In this document: positions 15,076 to 24,233 of the stretch, piece after piece
Position numbering within the stretch: position 1 is the first letter of the stretch
How the letters are laid out: each line of letters opens with the position of its first letter
Assembly (NCBI RefSeq): GCF_000023465.1
Contig: NC_014041.1
Span: 2,920,001-2,984,000, forward strand
Reading direction: 5' to 3'
DNA from: Zunongwangia profunda SM-A87
GTDB taxonomy: Bacteria > Bacteroidota > Bacteroidia > Flavobacteriales > Flavobacteriaceae
DNA: 64,000 bases
Notes under the pieces: generated by a model
The model's database searches: none
What the model was told of the DNA's origin: nothing
Seen by the model: the letters and a program-made list of their open reading frames with translations, nothing else
Made by a program: the position numbers and the translations under genes

Positions 15076-18003
15076 TTAATTATTAGCTTTAAGCGCTTTC
15101 CTTAATATACTTACGGGATGCTCCGCAATACGCTTCGTGCCATCATAAATTTGATGCCTGCAACTGGTGCCGTTTGCTGAGATAATTGTTTCCTGAGTGG
15201 CTTTCCTTACCGCAGGAAATAAGGTTTGTTCACCAACGGCCATACTTACCTCATAATGTTCTTTTTCATATCCGAAACTTCCTGCCATTCCGCAGCAGCC
15301 CGAAGGAATGATCGTAACCTTATAATTCACTGGTAAATTTAGAATATCAAAGGTAACCGCTGTATTAGATAAGGCTTTCTGATGACAGTGGCCATGAATT
15401 TTTATGTTTTTCTCTTCGGAAGTGAATTGTTCTTTTTTAATATTCCCCAAAGCAATTTCTTTTTTTAGAAATTCTTCAATAAGAAAACTATTAGCAGCTA
15501 ATTCCTGAGCTTTTTTTCGATCGTTTGCCAATCGTAAATACTCATCCCTAAAGGATAATACAGCTGAAGGTTCTAGGCCAATTAAAGGGGTTTCTTCGGA
15601 AACAAGATCACTAAAGATTGAGATATTTTTATTGGCCATTGTTTTTGCTTCTTCTAAAAAGCCTTTAGAAATATGTGCCCTACCACTTTCTTCATGATCT
15701 ACAAATAATACTTTATAATTCAGTGTACTTAGCAATTCTAATGCATCGATTCCAATTTCAGCATCCAGATAATTGGTAAATTCATCATTAAAAAAATACA
15801 CCGACTTTATGGGGTTATTCGGAACCAGGCGTGTTTTATTTTTTTTATAATAGGCTTCTAAAGTAATTTTAGCCAACTTTGGCAGACTTCTTTGTGGAGC
15901 TAACCCCATCACTTTTTTCGCCAGGCCAGCGGTAATACTATTGGTAAACATAAAATTGGCCAGTCCGGGAATTTTAGACGCCATTTTATTCATCTTACCA
16001 TTATTAGCAAAAGCCTTGCTTCTATTCGAAAAACCGTATTCCTTTTGGTACTGATATTGAAATTCAGCCTTTAATGCAGCCACATCTACACTACTGGGGC
16101 ATTCACTTTTACAGCCTTTACAACTTAAACAAAGATCATAAGCTTCTTTGATCTCCTGGTGGCTAAATTTATTCTCTTTATCTGAGTTGGTTAAGAATTC
16201 CCGTAAGGTATTAGCCCGTGCCCTGGTGGTATCTTTTTCGTCTTTGGTAGCACGATAGCTTGGACACATTGTTCCGCCACTATCAGCAGATTTTCTGCAA
16301 TCTCCACTACCATTACACTGCTCGGCCAGACGTAATATTCCCTGATTTTCATCAAAATTCATCAGGGTTTTTATTTCAGGTTCTATTCGATCGGGCTGAT
16401 ACCTTAGCGATGTGTCCATCGCCGGCGCATCAATAATTTTTCCGGGATTTAAGATGTTTTGAGGATCAAACGTAGCCTTTATCTGTTTTAAAAGGGCATA
16501 ATTTTTTGCGCCTATCATCATTTCTACGAACTCAGCACGAACACGACCATCACCGTGCTCCCCACTCATAGAACCATTGTATTTTTTTACCAGTTTCGCC
16601 ACATCTGTAGTGATTTTTCTAAAAAGCACTACATCTTCTTTTTTCTTAAGATCCAGAATCGGGCGTAAATGAAGTTCTCCGGCGCCGGCATGTGCATAAT
16701 ACACGGCATTTTGTCCATAGGCCTTCATGATTTGACTAAATTCATTTATATAATCTGCCAGTACCGGTAAGGCCACGGCTGTGTCCTCGATACAGGCTAC
16801 GGCTTTTTTATCACCAACGATATTTGCTAATAAGCCTAATCCTGCCTTTCTTAATTCTGAAGCCATGTTTATTTGTTCCCCATGTAAAATTGGGTTTGCA
16901 TAGCTTAATCCATTTTCTTCCAGCGTTTCCAGTAAACCTTGCGTCTTCTCCTGTAATTCATCAGCCGTATTCGCCCTTACCTCTAACATCAAAATAGCTT
17001 CAGGATCATCTTCAATAAAAAATCGATTCTCACGATATTTTATGTTTTGTTTGGTACAATCCAGAATGGTTTTATCCATCATTTCGCAAGTAAATAAGGA
17101 ATGCTCCATGGTCGAAGCTACGTCTTGCAAGCAATCTTCGATACTACGATAATGCGAAGCGATCATCGCCGCCTCTGGAGGTTGTAAATCATCTAATTGC
17201 AAGGTAATCTCTGTTGTAAAGGCTAAAGTTCCTTCACTTCCGGCAAGAAGATGACAAATATTTATTGGCTCAGCAGAATCTTCAGAAAAGACCTCAGAAT
17301 AAATCAATTCGTCTAGCGCATATCCAGTATTCCGACGATGTAATTCCCTTGGGGGAAATTCTTCGATGATCTCTTTTTTATTTTCTTCTGAAGAAAGAAT
17401 ATCAAAAATAGTTCTGTAAATATTGCCCTCTAAATTATCTAATTTCAGCTTTTGCTGAAATTCTTGTTTAGAGATCGCCTTAAACTCAGCCTCACTACCA
17501 TCACTAAGGATCGTCTTTAAAGCCACTGTTTTTTCTCGGGTTGTACCGTATTTAATTGAGGTAGTTCCACTACTGTTATTACCTACCATCCCGCCAACCA
17601 TGCAACGATTAGAGGTAGAAGTATTGGGACCAAAGAAAAGTCCGTGTTCCTTTAGCATTCGATTTAGATCGTCCCTAATTACACCAGGTTGAAGGCTTAC
17701 CGTTTTATTTATGGTATCGAGACTTAAAATTTTTGTGAAATGTTTAGAGACATCTACGACGATCCCTTTCCCTACACATTGTCCCGCCAGGGAAGTACCT
17801 GCCGTTCTTGGTATTAACGAGGTATTATTTTCTTTGGCAAAAAGAATAAGCTCCTTTAAATCCTGCTTATTTTTTGGATAACAAACTGCTAAGGGTAATT
17901 CTCGGTAAACCGATGCATCTGTGGCATAAATAGAACGCCATAATTTATCATCGTATAACTGGCCGTCTAAACGTGCTGCTAATTGCTGAAGATTCTTTTC
18001 CAT
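15076..18003 (-). CDS. FAD-linked oxidase with Fe-S and CCG domains (YdiJ-like, D-2-hydroxyglutarate/D-lactate dehydrogenase type)
   Basis: 975 residues from the second in-frame ATG (MEKNLQQLAARLDG); the first ATG at 18024 adds seven residues. Order of domains, numbered from the longer start: PCMH FAD-binding domain (IPRTAGTSLAGQCVGKGI near 71-88), FAD-oxidase C-terminal domain (YAHAGAGELHLRP, SGEHGDGR near 443-493), an Fe-S region with CNGSGDC and CLSCKGCKSECP (632-643), and a C-terminal CCG domain (PSGCCGMAGSFGYE). That is the architecture and length of E. coli YdiJ (about 1018 aa), which oxidises D-2-hydroxyglutarate. The substrate here is inferred only. It stands alone, divergent from a barrel-protein gene. 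Confidence 0.88.
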   Translation of the reverse strand: MEKNLQQLAARLDGQLYDDKLWRSIYATDASVYRELPLAVCYPKNKQDLKELILFAKENNTSLIPRTAGTSLAGQCVGKGIVVDVSKHFTKILSLDTINKTVSLQPGVIRDDLNRMLKEHGLFFGPNTSTSNRCMVGGMVGNNSSGTTSIKYGTTREKTVALKTILSDGSEAEFKAISKQEFQQKLKLDNLEGNIYRTIFDILSSEENKKEIIEEFPPRELHRRNTGYALDELIYSEVFSEDSAEPINICHLLAGSEGTLAFTTEITLQLDDLQPPEAAMIASHYRSIEDCLQDVASTMEHSLFTCEMMDKTILDCTKQNIKYRENRFFIEDDPEAILMLEVRANTADELQEKTQGLLETLEENGLSYANPILHGEQINMASELRKAGLGLLANIVGDKKAVACIEDTAVALPVLADYINEFSQIMKAYGQNAVYYAHAGAGELHLRPILDLKKKEDVVLFRKITTDVAKLVKKYNGSMSGEHGDGRVRAEFVEMMIGAKNYALLKQIKATFDPQNILNPGKIIDAPAMDTSLRYQPDRIEPEIKTLMNFDENQGILRLAEQCNGSGDCRKSADSGGTMCPSYRATKDEKDTTRARANTLREFLTNSDKENKFSHQEIKEAYDLCLSCKGCKSECPSSVDVAALKAEFQYQYQKEYGFSNRSKAFANNGKMNKMASKIPGLANFMFTNSITAGLAKKVMGLAPQRSLPKLAKITLEAYYKKNKTRLVPNNPIKSVYFFNDEFTNYLDAEIGIDALELLSTLNYKVLFVDHEESGRAHISKGFLEEAKTMANKNISIFSDLVSEETPLIGLEPSAVLSFRDEYLRLANDRKKAQELAANSFLIEEFLKKEIALGNIKKEQFTSEEKNIKIHGHCHQKALSNTAVTFDILNLPVNYKVTIIPSGCCGMAGSFGYEKEHYEVSMAVGEQTLFPAVRKATQETIISANGTSCRHQIYDGTKRIAEHPVSILRKALKANN

Positions 18004-18108
18004 ACAGCCTTTAAAAGTAAGCAAAATAGGTTAAACAACTTAACAGATTTTTAAAGATAATTAACAATAGATTGGCGACGGGAAGCTTTTAAAAATAAGT
18101 TCAAAAAC

Positions 18109-18116
18109 TAAATTTG
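18109..18116 (+). promoter_or_regulatory. -7 promoter element for the 166-aa barrel protein
   Basis: TAAATTTG is an exact TAnnTTTG match, followed by CCC, 25 bp before the ATG at 18141. The -33 element is not obvious. Confidence 0.55.
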
Positions 18117-18140
18117 CCCTTAAATCAATAAAATTAAAAT

Positions 18141-18641
18141 ATGAAGAAGTTTTTAGTAATTGCAATGGTCGCTTTAGGATCTGCTTTATTTACGAATGTA
18201 AATGCACAGGAAATTGCTGATAATGCTTTAGGGCTACGAATTGGTGGTAATGATGGTTTTGGACCTGAAATTTCTTATCAAAGAGCTGTAGGAAGCAATA
18301 ACAATCGCTTAGAATTCGACTTAGGATGGAGAAACCATAAACACTATGATATTGTAAAACTTGTTGGTTTGTATCAGTGGGTATGGAATATAGAAGGAGG
18401 ATTTAACTGGTTTGTTGGTGCCGGTGCAGGTATCGCAAATTTAGATGATGACCGTTTTGAGCCTTACTACAATGATGGTGCTTACCTTTTATTGGCAGGA
18501 GATATAGGTATTGAGTATAATTTTGATATCCCTTTGGTATTGTCTCTAGATCTTAGACCTGAATTAGGCTTTCATGATGATTACGGAGCTATCGATGATT
18601 TTTCACCAGATTTTGCAATTGGATTAAGATACCAGTTTTAA
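18141..18641 (+). CDS. small outer-membrane beta-barrel protein
   Basis: 166 residues with a signal peptide (MKKFLVIAMVALGSALFTNVNAQ). The rest alternates aromatic/aliphatic and polar residues with Asp/Gly-rich turns (RLEFDLGWRNHKHYD, GGFNWFVGAGAGIANL, LVLSLDLRPELGFHDD) and ends in the outer-membrane signature GLRYQF with a C-terminal Phe. This fits an 8-stranded OmpX/OmpW-like barrel; the function is unknown. It stands alone and ends at a terminator shared with convergent bshA. Confidence 0.8.
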   Translation: MKKFLVIAMVALGSALFTNVNAQEIADNALGLRIGGNDGFGPEISYQRAVGSNNNRLEFDLGWRNHKHYDIVKLVGLYQWVWNIEGGFNWFVGAGAGIANLDDDRFEPYYNDGAYLLLAGDIGIEYNFDIPLVLSLDLRPELGFHDDYGAIDDFSPDFAIGLRYQF

Positions 18642-18660
18642 ATCTAAAGAATATTTAAAT

Positions 18661-18691
18661 AAAAAAGTGGAAATTAATTTTCCACTTTTTT
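18661..18691. terminator. bidirectional terminator overlapping the bshA stop codon
   Basis: AAAAAAGTGGAAA (18661-18673) and TTTCCACTTTTTT (18679-18691) form a 13-bp stem around loop TTAAT. The loop contains the bshA stop (TTA at 18674-18676 on the plus strand) and one arm encodes the last bshA residues. It serves the barrel-protein gene and bshA at once. Confidence 0.85.
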
Positions 18692-19822
18692 AATGCTCTC
18701 TTCTAAAAGTTCTGTGTATAAATCTTCGTACATCGGGACAATTTGGTTAATATCGAACCTCGCCGCCACCTTATAGGCATTTTGTTTAAAGGTTCGTAAC
18801 GTGTTATGATCACTTAAAATTGAAATTGCTTTTTTAGCCATCTCTTTAACGTCCCCCACATCACATAAATATCCCGAAACGCCCTGTTCATTTACCTCGG
18901 GTAATCCACCGGTATTTGTAGAGATTACCGGTACACTATTGATCATCGCCTCCAATGCAGCCAGTCCAAAACTCTCTCTTTTTGAAGTCAGTAAAAATAA
19001 GTCAGAAAAACAGAGAATCTTATCAATTTCATGACTTTGTCCTAAAAACATTACTTTATCCTGAATACCAAGCTCTTCTGCCAGCGCTTCTGCTTTTTCT
19101 TTTTCTGGTCCTTCCCCTACCATCATTAATCGGGATTTTATTTTCTTCTGGATCTCATAGAAAACCTTAACCGTATCCTGTATCCTTTTTACTTTCCTGA
19201 AATTGCTGATGTGTGTAATAATTTTTTCATCACCTTCGGCCATCATTTCACGTTGGCAATCCGTAAAGGCTTTCTGCTGATACTTAGATACATCTATAAA
19301 ATTGGGAATCACCTTAATGTCTTTTTTAATTTCAAAAAGATCCAGAGTATCCTGTTTTAAACTTTCAGAGACCGAGGTTACCATATCGCTTGCATTTATA
19401 CTAAAGGTAACTGCAGGCTTATAAAAAGGATGATTTCCTACCAAAGTGATATCTGTACCATGTAACGTAGTTACCATGGGGATATTTATCCCTTGTTCTT
19501 CCAGCATCTTTTTAGCCATATAACCAGCGTAGGCATGTGGAATTGCATAGTGCACATGTAGCACTTCTATATCATGTAATTTAACCATATTTACCAGTTT
19601 ACTGCTTAAGGCAAGCTCGTATGGCTGATAATGAAAAAGTGGATATTTTGGTACATGAACTTCATGAAATTTAACACTGCTGGAAAGTTGATCTAGTCTT
19701 ACCGGCTGTTTATAAGTTATAAAATGAACTTCATGACCTCTTCTGGAAAGTGCTAAACCAAGCTCTGTAGCTACTACTCCACTACCACCAAAGGTGGGAT
19801 AACAAACAATTGCTATTCTCAT
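18674..19822 (-). CDS. bshA: N-acetyl-alpha-D-glucosaminyl L-malate synthase
   Basis: 382 residues, the normal BshA length. A GT4 GT-B glycosyltransferase: MRIAIVCYPTFGGSGVVATELG at the start with the BshA GGSG loop, HVHYAIPHAYAGYMA, TTLHGTDITLVG, and the C-terminal nucleotide-sugar site KRESFGLAALEAM with the EX7E glutamates. It joins UDP-GlcNAc to L-malate, the first step of bacillithiol synthesis. bshB and bshC are not in the window. The gene downstream of the GH3 fusion lies about 60 bp away, so co-transcription is possible. The C-terminus lies inside a terminator hairpin. Confidence 0.93.
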   Translation of the reverse strand: MRIAIVCYPTFGGSGVVATELGLALSRRGHEVHFITYKQPVRLDQLSSSVKFHEVHVPKYPLFHYQPYELALSSKLVNMVKLHDIEVLHVHYAIPHAYAGYMAKKMLEEQGINIPMVTTLHGTDITLVGNHPFYKPAVTFSINASDMVTSVSESLKQDTLDLFEIKKDIKVIPNFIDVSKYQQKAFTDCQREMMAEGDEKIITHISNFRKVKRIQDTVKVFYEIQKKIKSRLMMVGEGPEKEKAEALAEELGIQDKVMFLGQSHEIDKILCFSDLFLLTSKRESFGLAALEAMINSVPVISTNTGGLPEVNEQGVSGYLCDVGDVKEMAKKAISILSDHNTLRTFKQNAYKVAARFDINQIVPMYEDLYTELLEESIKKVEN

Positions 19823-19882
19823 TAATGCGTTTTTAAAACCGGTGATATCCGATTCAATTTAATCAATTTTGGGCAGTTTTCC

Positions 19883-22822
19883 TTAATAATCGATAGCATC
19901 ATAAATAACCTGCTGAATTTTGGTTCGAATATCTTCATAAATCAGTTTTCTGTTTGTAGAATCGGGGTAAACCCTATTCGATAAAAATATATAAACCAAT
20001 TCTTCTTCGGGATCTGCCCACGCAAATGTTCCGGTAAATCCACTATGCCCAAAGCTACTTTTTGAAACACAGGAACAGGCAGGGCCACCGCCTCTAATTT
20101 GTGGTTTGTCGAAACCTACCCCACGCCTTACATTTTCTTTGCAATAATAACAAGTATTAAATTTTTCAATGGTACCAGGTTTTAGATACTTTTCACCACC
20201 GTAGGATCCCCCCTGTAAATAGGTTTGCATAATTTTAGCAACATCATTGGCATTACTAAATAACCCTGCATGACCGCCAATACCACCCTGCATAGCCGCA
20301 CCCTGATCATGAACATAGCCGTGTACCAGTTGGCCGCGCCATAATTTATCATTTTCGGTAGGGATTATTTCATCCAAAGGAAACCTGGTAAGCGGTAAAT
20401 ATCCCGTGTAATTAGCTCCTAAAGAGTTATAAAACCTGTCTTGGGTTAAATTGTTAAGATTGGTTTTATAATAGCCCTCTAAATAATATTTAAGGATATA
20501 AAAAGGTAAATCACTATACTTATATTCCTGTTTTCGGTTTAAATCACTTTTGGCAATAATATCGACAATGGTATCCTGCATGTCTTCCCTTATAAACATG
20601 TGATCAGCTACCTGAGTATTAAAACGATCGTCTGCAGTTTCATGATAATATAATGTAGACGGTCTTTTGGTTACGGCATCTATCGTTGGTACGTAAAATG
20701 GAATCCATGCTTTTAAGCGCGCATAATGCATTAGCATATCCTGCAATCTTATGTTTTCCTTATTGGTGCCTCTAAAAATAGGCATCATCTCGCCCAGGGT
20801 CGTATCGAAATCAATGATTCCTTTTTCCACCTGTTCCATAACCAATGGAAGCGTTGCTAAAATCTTAGTTAATGATGCCAAATCATAAACAGAAGTGTCT
20901 GATACCGGTTTGATATGCTCGTAAGTATAAAATCCGAAATTTTTACTATAAATAACCTTACCTTTCCTAGCTACTAAAACCTGCGCGCCAGGAGTCATTT
21001 TTTTGGCGATAGCATAATTAACGATAGAATCAATCTTTTTTAATTTAAAAGAATTCATTCCTACCGTTTCGGGAACACCGTAGCTTAAACGTTCAATCGC
21101 TCTTGTATCATAACCGGTACCTTCCGGGAATTCAATTCCGGTGCTTACCGGTAATTTTCCTTTGGCTCCTATAGCTCCAAAAATTACCTGTGCTGCTTTT
21201 TCCTGAGCTACTTCACTATTTTGATAGGCCACCAAAATACTTTGCAGATTCGTCGTACTGTGAATGTCCAGAAGAGAATATGGACTTGTGAAAACTGACA
21301 ATAATGTATTGTTTTCTCTCGCAATTTCATGCAACCACAACAAATCTTTACTACTAAATCGATATGATTTCCACGGATTCTCATTACTCTTATGGAAACC
21401 AACAATTACATAGTTATAATCCTTAAGCTTGTATAAAAGATCGGGTAATTTTTCTGCAGAAATATGATCTACTTTCGTGTATTTTTTTAATTGCTGAAGA
21501 AAAGCCGTACCGTCGTCATCTCCTAATTGAACATAAGCTATTTTCTGCTTATCCAGATGTTTAATAGGAACCATTCCTTTATTATTTCTAATTAAAGTCA
21601 TGGCATTTTCCATTAATTTCTCATATAAAGCATCATCCCGAACGCTATTGAGTTCTTCATAAAGGAAATGTTCATCAACCGACTTATAATGGTTTAAGCC
21701 AGCTTTATATTTAGCCTTTAAGATTTTTTTTACGGAATGCGCCAAACGATCTTCGGTTATTTCACCTGAGAGATAAGCCGATTTCAGTTTTTCTATAGAT
21801 TTAGGAACATTTTCAGAAATTAATAAAATATCGTTGCCAGCCTTAAAAGCAGCTAAATCAATTTCTCCCGGTTCATCATAGTTGGAAGCACCACGCATAT
21901 TCAAAGCATCGGTAAAAATCAAACCTTTAAATTGTAGATTTTCGCGAAGCATTTCGGTTACTACTTTTTTGGAAAGCGAAGTAGGCCTTCCTTCCTGAGT
22001 ACCCAATGCTGGCACATTTAAATGGGCTACCATCACACTGCTAAGACTGTCCTTAATCAACTCTCGATAAGGATATAATTCTATCCCTTCAATGCGTTCT
22101 TTGGGAAAATTTACCGATGGTAAGGTTTTATGGGAATCCTGATCGGTATCACCGTGACCTGGAAAATGTTTTGCGCTTGATAATATACCTTCCCGATGCA
22201 TCCCGCGCATAAATGCCAGCGCTTTTTCTGTAACGTTTATTTTGTTTTCCCCAAAGGAACGATTGCCGATGATGGGATTAAGCGGATTGGTATTAATATC
22301 GACTACCGGAGCAAAATTAATATGAATACCAAGTCTTTTGGTGTGCCTGGAAATGGCTGCACCGGCTTCTTCAATTAATTTATTATTCTGAATAGCGCCT
22401 AAAGTCATATTCCAGGGAAGGGCAAAAGTGGAATCCAGGCGCATGGCCAGTCCCCATTCAGCATCCATACCTACCAGGAGAGGCGTTTTACTTATTTCCT
22501 GAAATTCATTAGTTATCCTGGCCTCTCTACCAGGGCCTCCTTTTGAGAAAATCACTCCACCAATATGATTTTGCTTAATGAGATCCCGTACTTTTTGAAT
22601 ACCGGCTTCACTTCCATTCGAAAAAACATCTACCATAAATAATTGCCCTAATTTTTCTTCAAGAGAAAAACCGGAATAGACACTTTCTACCCATCTTTTT
22701 TGCGCTAAACTATCTTTAGTCAATAACGGATCAGGAGTGTTTCCGTTTTGCGCAGATACTCTAAAAACAAAGAGAAATAAAAATGTTGGTAAGAATAACC
22801 TGAAAATGGTTCTTAACATCAT
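19883..22822 (-). CDS. GH3 (NagZ-type) glycosidase fused to a serine beta-lactamase-like domain
   Basis: 979 residues with a signal peptide ending near RVSAQ (24). Residues about 45-380 are a GH3 N-terminal domain: KHFPGHGDTDQDSH (218-231) carries the NagZ Asp-His acid/base pair and GLIFTDALNM supplies the nucleophile Asp305. A linker with GH3 C-terminal character follows. Residues about 595-979 are a class C beta-lactamase/esterase fold: SxxK at Ser650-Lys653 (ASLTK), YSD as the Tyr motif, and GHSGFTG as the KTG equivalent. A periplasmic role in muropeptide or cell-wall glycan turnover is likely. Its start overlaps the upstream stop by one base (TAATG). Confidence 0.88.
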   Translation of the reverse strand: MMLRTIFRLFLPTFLFLFVFRVSAQNGNTPDPLLTKDSLAQKRWVESVYSGFSLEEKLGQLFMVDVFSNGSEAGIQKVRDLIKQNHIGGVIFSKGGPGREARITNEFQEISKTPLLVGMDAEWGLAMRLDSTFALPWNMTLGAIQNNKLIEEAGAAISRHTKRLGIHINFAPVVDINTNPLNPIIGNRSFGENKINVTEKALAFMRGMHREGILSSAKHFPGHGDTDQDSHKTLPSVNFPKERIEGIELYPYRELIKDSLSSVMVAHLNVPALGTQEGRPTSLSKKVVTEMLRENLQFKGLIFTDALNMRGASNYDEPGEIDLAAFKAGNDILLISENVPKSIEKLKSAYLSGEITEDRLAHSVKKILKAKYKAGLNHYKSVDEHFLYEELNSVRDDALYEKLMENAMTLIRNNKGMVPIKHLDKQKIAYVQLGDDDGTAFLQQLKKYTKVDHISAEKLPDLLYKLKDYNYVIVGFHKSNENPWKSYRFSSKDLLWLHEIARENNTLLSVFTSPYSLLDIHSTTNLQSILVAYQNSEVAQEKAAQVIFGAIGAKGKLPVSTGIEFPEGTGYDTRAIERLSYGVPETVGMNSFKLKKIDSIVNYAIAKKMTPGAQVLVARKGKVIYSKNFGFYTYEHIKPVSDTSVYDLASLTKILATLPLVMEQVEKGIIDFDTTLGEMMPIFRGTNKENIRLQDMLMHYARLKAWIPFYVPTIDAVTKRPSTLYYHETADDRFNTQVADHMFIREDMQDTIVDIIAKSDLNRKQEYKYSDLPFYILKYYLEGYYKTNLNNLTQDRFYNSLGANYTGYLPLTRFPLDEIIPTENDKLWRGQLVHGYVHDQGAAMQGGIGGHAGLFSNANDVAKIMQTYLQGGSYGGEKYLKPGTIEKFNTCYYCKENVRRGVGFDKPQIRGGGPACSCVSKSSFGHSGFTGTFAWADPEEELVYIFLSNRVYPDSTNRKLIYEDIRTKIQQVIYDAIDY

Positions 22823-23307
22823 TAGCTCATAAATCGCTTATGCCAACTATCTGATGCAGGAACTTCCCAATCTGAAAGATACTCAGCTTTATTATTTACG
22901 AGATTATTAAAGACAATGGTATTAGGGGAAACCGACTTATTTTTTGCCATTTTCCTAAAGTCGGTTAGTGTTTTGTAGGCCACAAATTCACCCTGTTTAA
23001 AAGACACGTTCATCTTGTCTAATAAATCAACATTATATTGTTGCTCAAGGCTTTGAATAAATCTAACTGAAGCATCAATTGAACATCCTGAAGCTGCATT
23101 AACTTCCTGATCCAAAGCAATGGTAATAAATCGTTTATATTTAATATCGTAACCGGCCTTAAGGTTGGAACCGTGTACCGTCCATTGCGTTAAAAATTCA
23201 TCTAATTTTTGTTTGATCTCCACTAGCTCTTCATCTGTAAAAGAGCGATTGGACTGATAAATCCAAACACGGGAATCTTCTGGTAAGGACTCAAAGGGTA
23301 CTAACAT
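22822..23307 (-). CDS. conserved flavobacterial protein of unknown function (often mislabelled ABC transporter ATPase)
   Basis: 161 residues, cytosolic by composition. Blocks include VPFESLPEDSRVWIYQSNR, TQWTVHGSNLKAGYDIKY and the central SGCSIDASVRFIQSLEQQ with its single Cys. There is no Walker A, Walker B or LSGGQ signature, so an ATPase name is not supported by the sequence. It is translationally coupled to the GH3-serine hydrolase gene through a TAATG junction, hinting at a shared cell-wall role, but that is inference. Confidence 0.82.
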   Translation of the reverse strand: MLVPFESLPEDSRVWIYQSNRSFTDEELVEIKQKLDEFLTQWTVHGSNLKAGYDIKYKRFITIALDQEVNAASGCSIDASVRFIQSLEQQYNVDLLDKMNVSFKQGEFVAYKTLTDFRKMAKNKSVSPNTIVFNNLVNNKAEYLSDWEVPASDSWHKRFMS

Positions 23308-23417
23308 AATGTGGTGGTAATTTTATTTTTTTAGCTAAATCTTTTAAGAATAGTCGCAAAAAAGCTGCCAGATTTCAAAAAAATAGCTTTAAAGGAATTT
23401 ATTTTTAAGTATTTCAA

Positions 23418-24209
23418 TTACAGGTCTTTGGCGGTTGCAATCATTTCGGCAACATCCATAACCGCTACACTGTCTTCTTTTTCTTTACTTTTAACTCCAT
23501 CTGTCATCATCGTATTGCAAAAAGGACAACCTGCAGCGATTACTTCAGGCTTGGTTTCCATCGCCTGCTCGGTTCGGGCAACATTAACGTCTTTATCGCC
23601 AGGTTCCGGCTCTTTAAACATTTGTGCACCCCCTGCACCACAACATAATCCGTTGCTTTTGCACTTACGCATTTCGATGAGTTCAACTTCCAGTTTTTTA
23701 AGAAGATCACGAGGAGCTTCATACTCTCCATTCGCCCTTCCTAAATAACAGGGATCATGAAAAGTAATACGTTTCCCTTTAAATTTACCGCCTTCAACCT
23801 TTAATCGCCCTTCGTTAAGCAAGGATTTAAGGAATTGCGTATGGTGCATTACCTGGTAATTGCCACCCAGGGAAGGATATTCGTTTTTAATGGTATTAAA
23901 GCAGTGAGGGCATGCGGTAACTACTTTTTCAATTTCATAGCCATTTAAGACCTCGATATTCGTCGCTGCCTGCATCTGGAATAAAAACTCGTTCCCGGCA
24001 CGTTTTGCAGGATCACCGGTACAGCTTTCTTCTGTCCCCAATACTGCAAAATCAACCCCTGCCTCGTGCAAAAGTTTTACAAAGGCTTTAGTTATTTTTT
24101 TGGCACGATCGTCAAAACTTCCTGCACAGCCAACCCAAAACAGTACTTCAGGTTTTTTACCTTCAGCCATATATTCTGCCATGGTTGGCACTTTAATCGC
24201 TTCTGCCAT
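23418..24209 (-). CDS. (Fe-S)-binding protein with two CCG domains (HdrB/GlpC-like)
   Basis: 263 residues. Two cysteine-rich CCG-type modules: VGCAGSFDDR ... CTGDPAKRAGNEF with ACPHCFNTIKNEYP, then HDPCYLGRANGEYEAPRD ... GLCCGAGGAQMF with AGCPFCNTMMTDG. These bind the non-cubane or 4Fe-4S clusters of heterodisulfide-reductase subunit B and of the GlpC, LutA and YdiJ relatives. It is the last gene of the amidase-MlaD-Fe-S run, 24 bp after its Fe-S membrane partner, and probably forms a membrane-linked electron-transfer complex with it. The physiological donor and acceptor are not evident. Confidence 0.85.
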   Translation of the reverse strand: MAEAIKVPTMAEYMAEGKKPEVLFWVGCAGSFDDRAKKITKAFVKLLHEAGVDFAVLGTEESCTGDPAKRAGNEFLFQMQAATNIEVLNGYEIEKVVTACPHCFNTIKNEYPSLGGNYQVMHHTQFLKSLLNEGRLKVEGGKFKGKRITFHDPCYLGRANGEYEAPRDLLKKLEVELIEMRKCKSNGLCCGAGGAQMFKEPEPGDKDVNVARTEQAMETKPEVIAAGCPFCNTMMTDGVKSKEKEDSVAVMDVAEMIATAKDL

Positions 24210-24233
24210 AGTCCTAAAATTCTATAATTTCAA

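Noticed and set aside
22822..23307. ABC transporter ATPase
   Set aside because: No Walker A, Walker B or signature motif is present in the 161 residues; the name appears to be a propagated mislabel.
23357..23390. Terminator upstream of the 161-aa gene
   Set aside because: AAAGCT/AGCTTT with an 18-nt loop and T run is only a 6-bp AT-rich stem; too weak to call.
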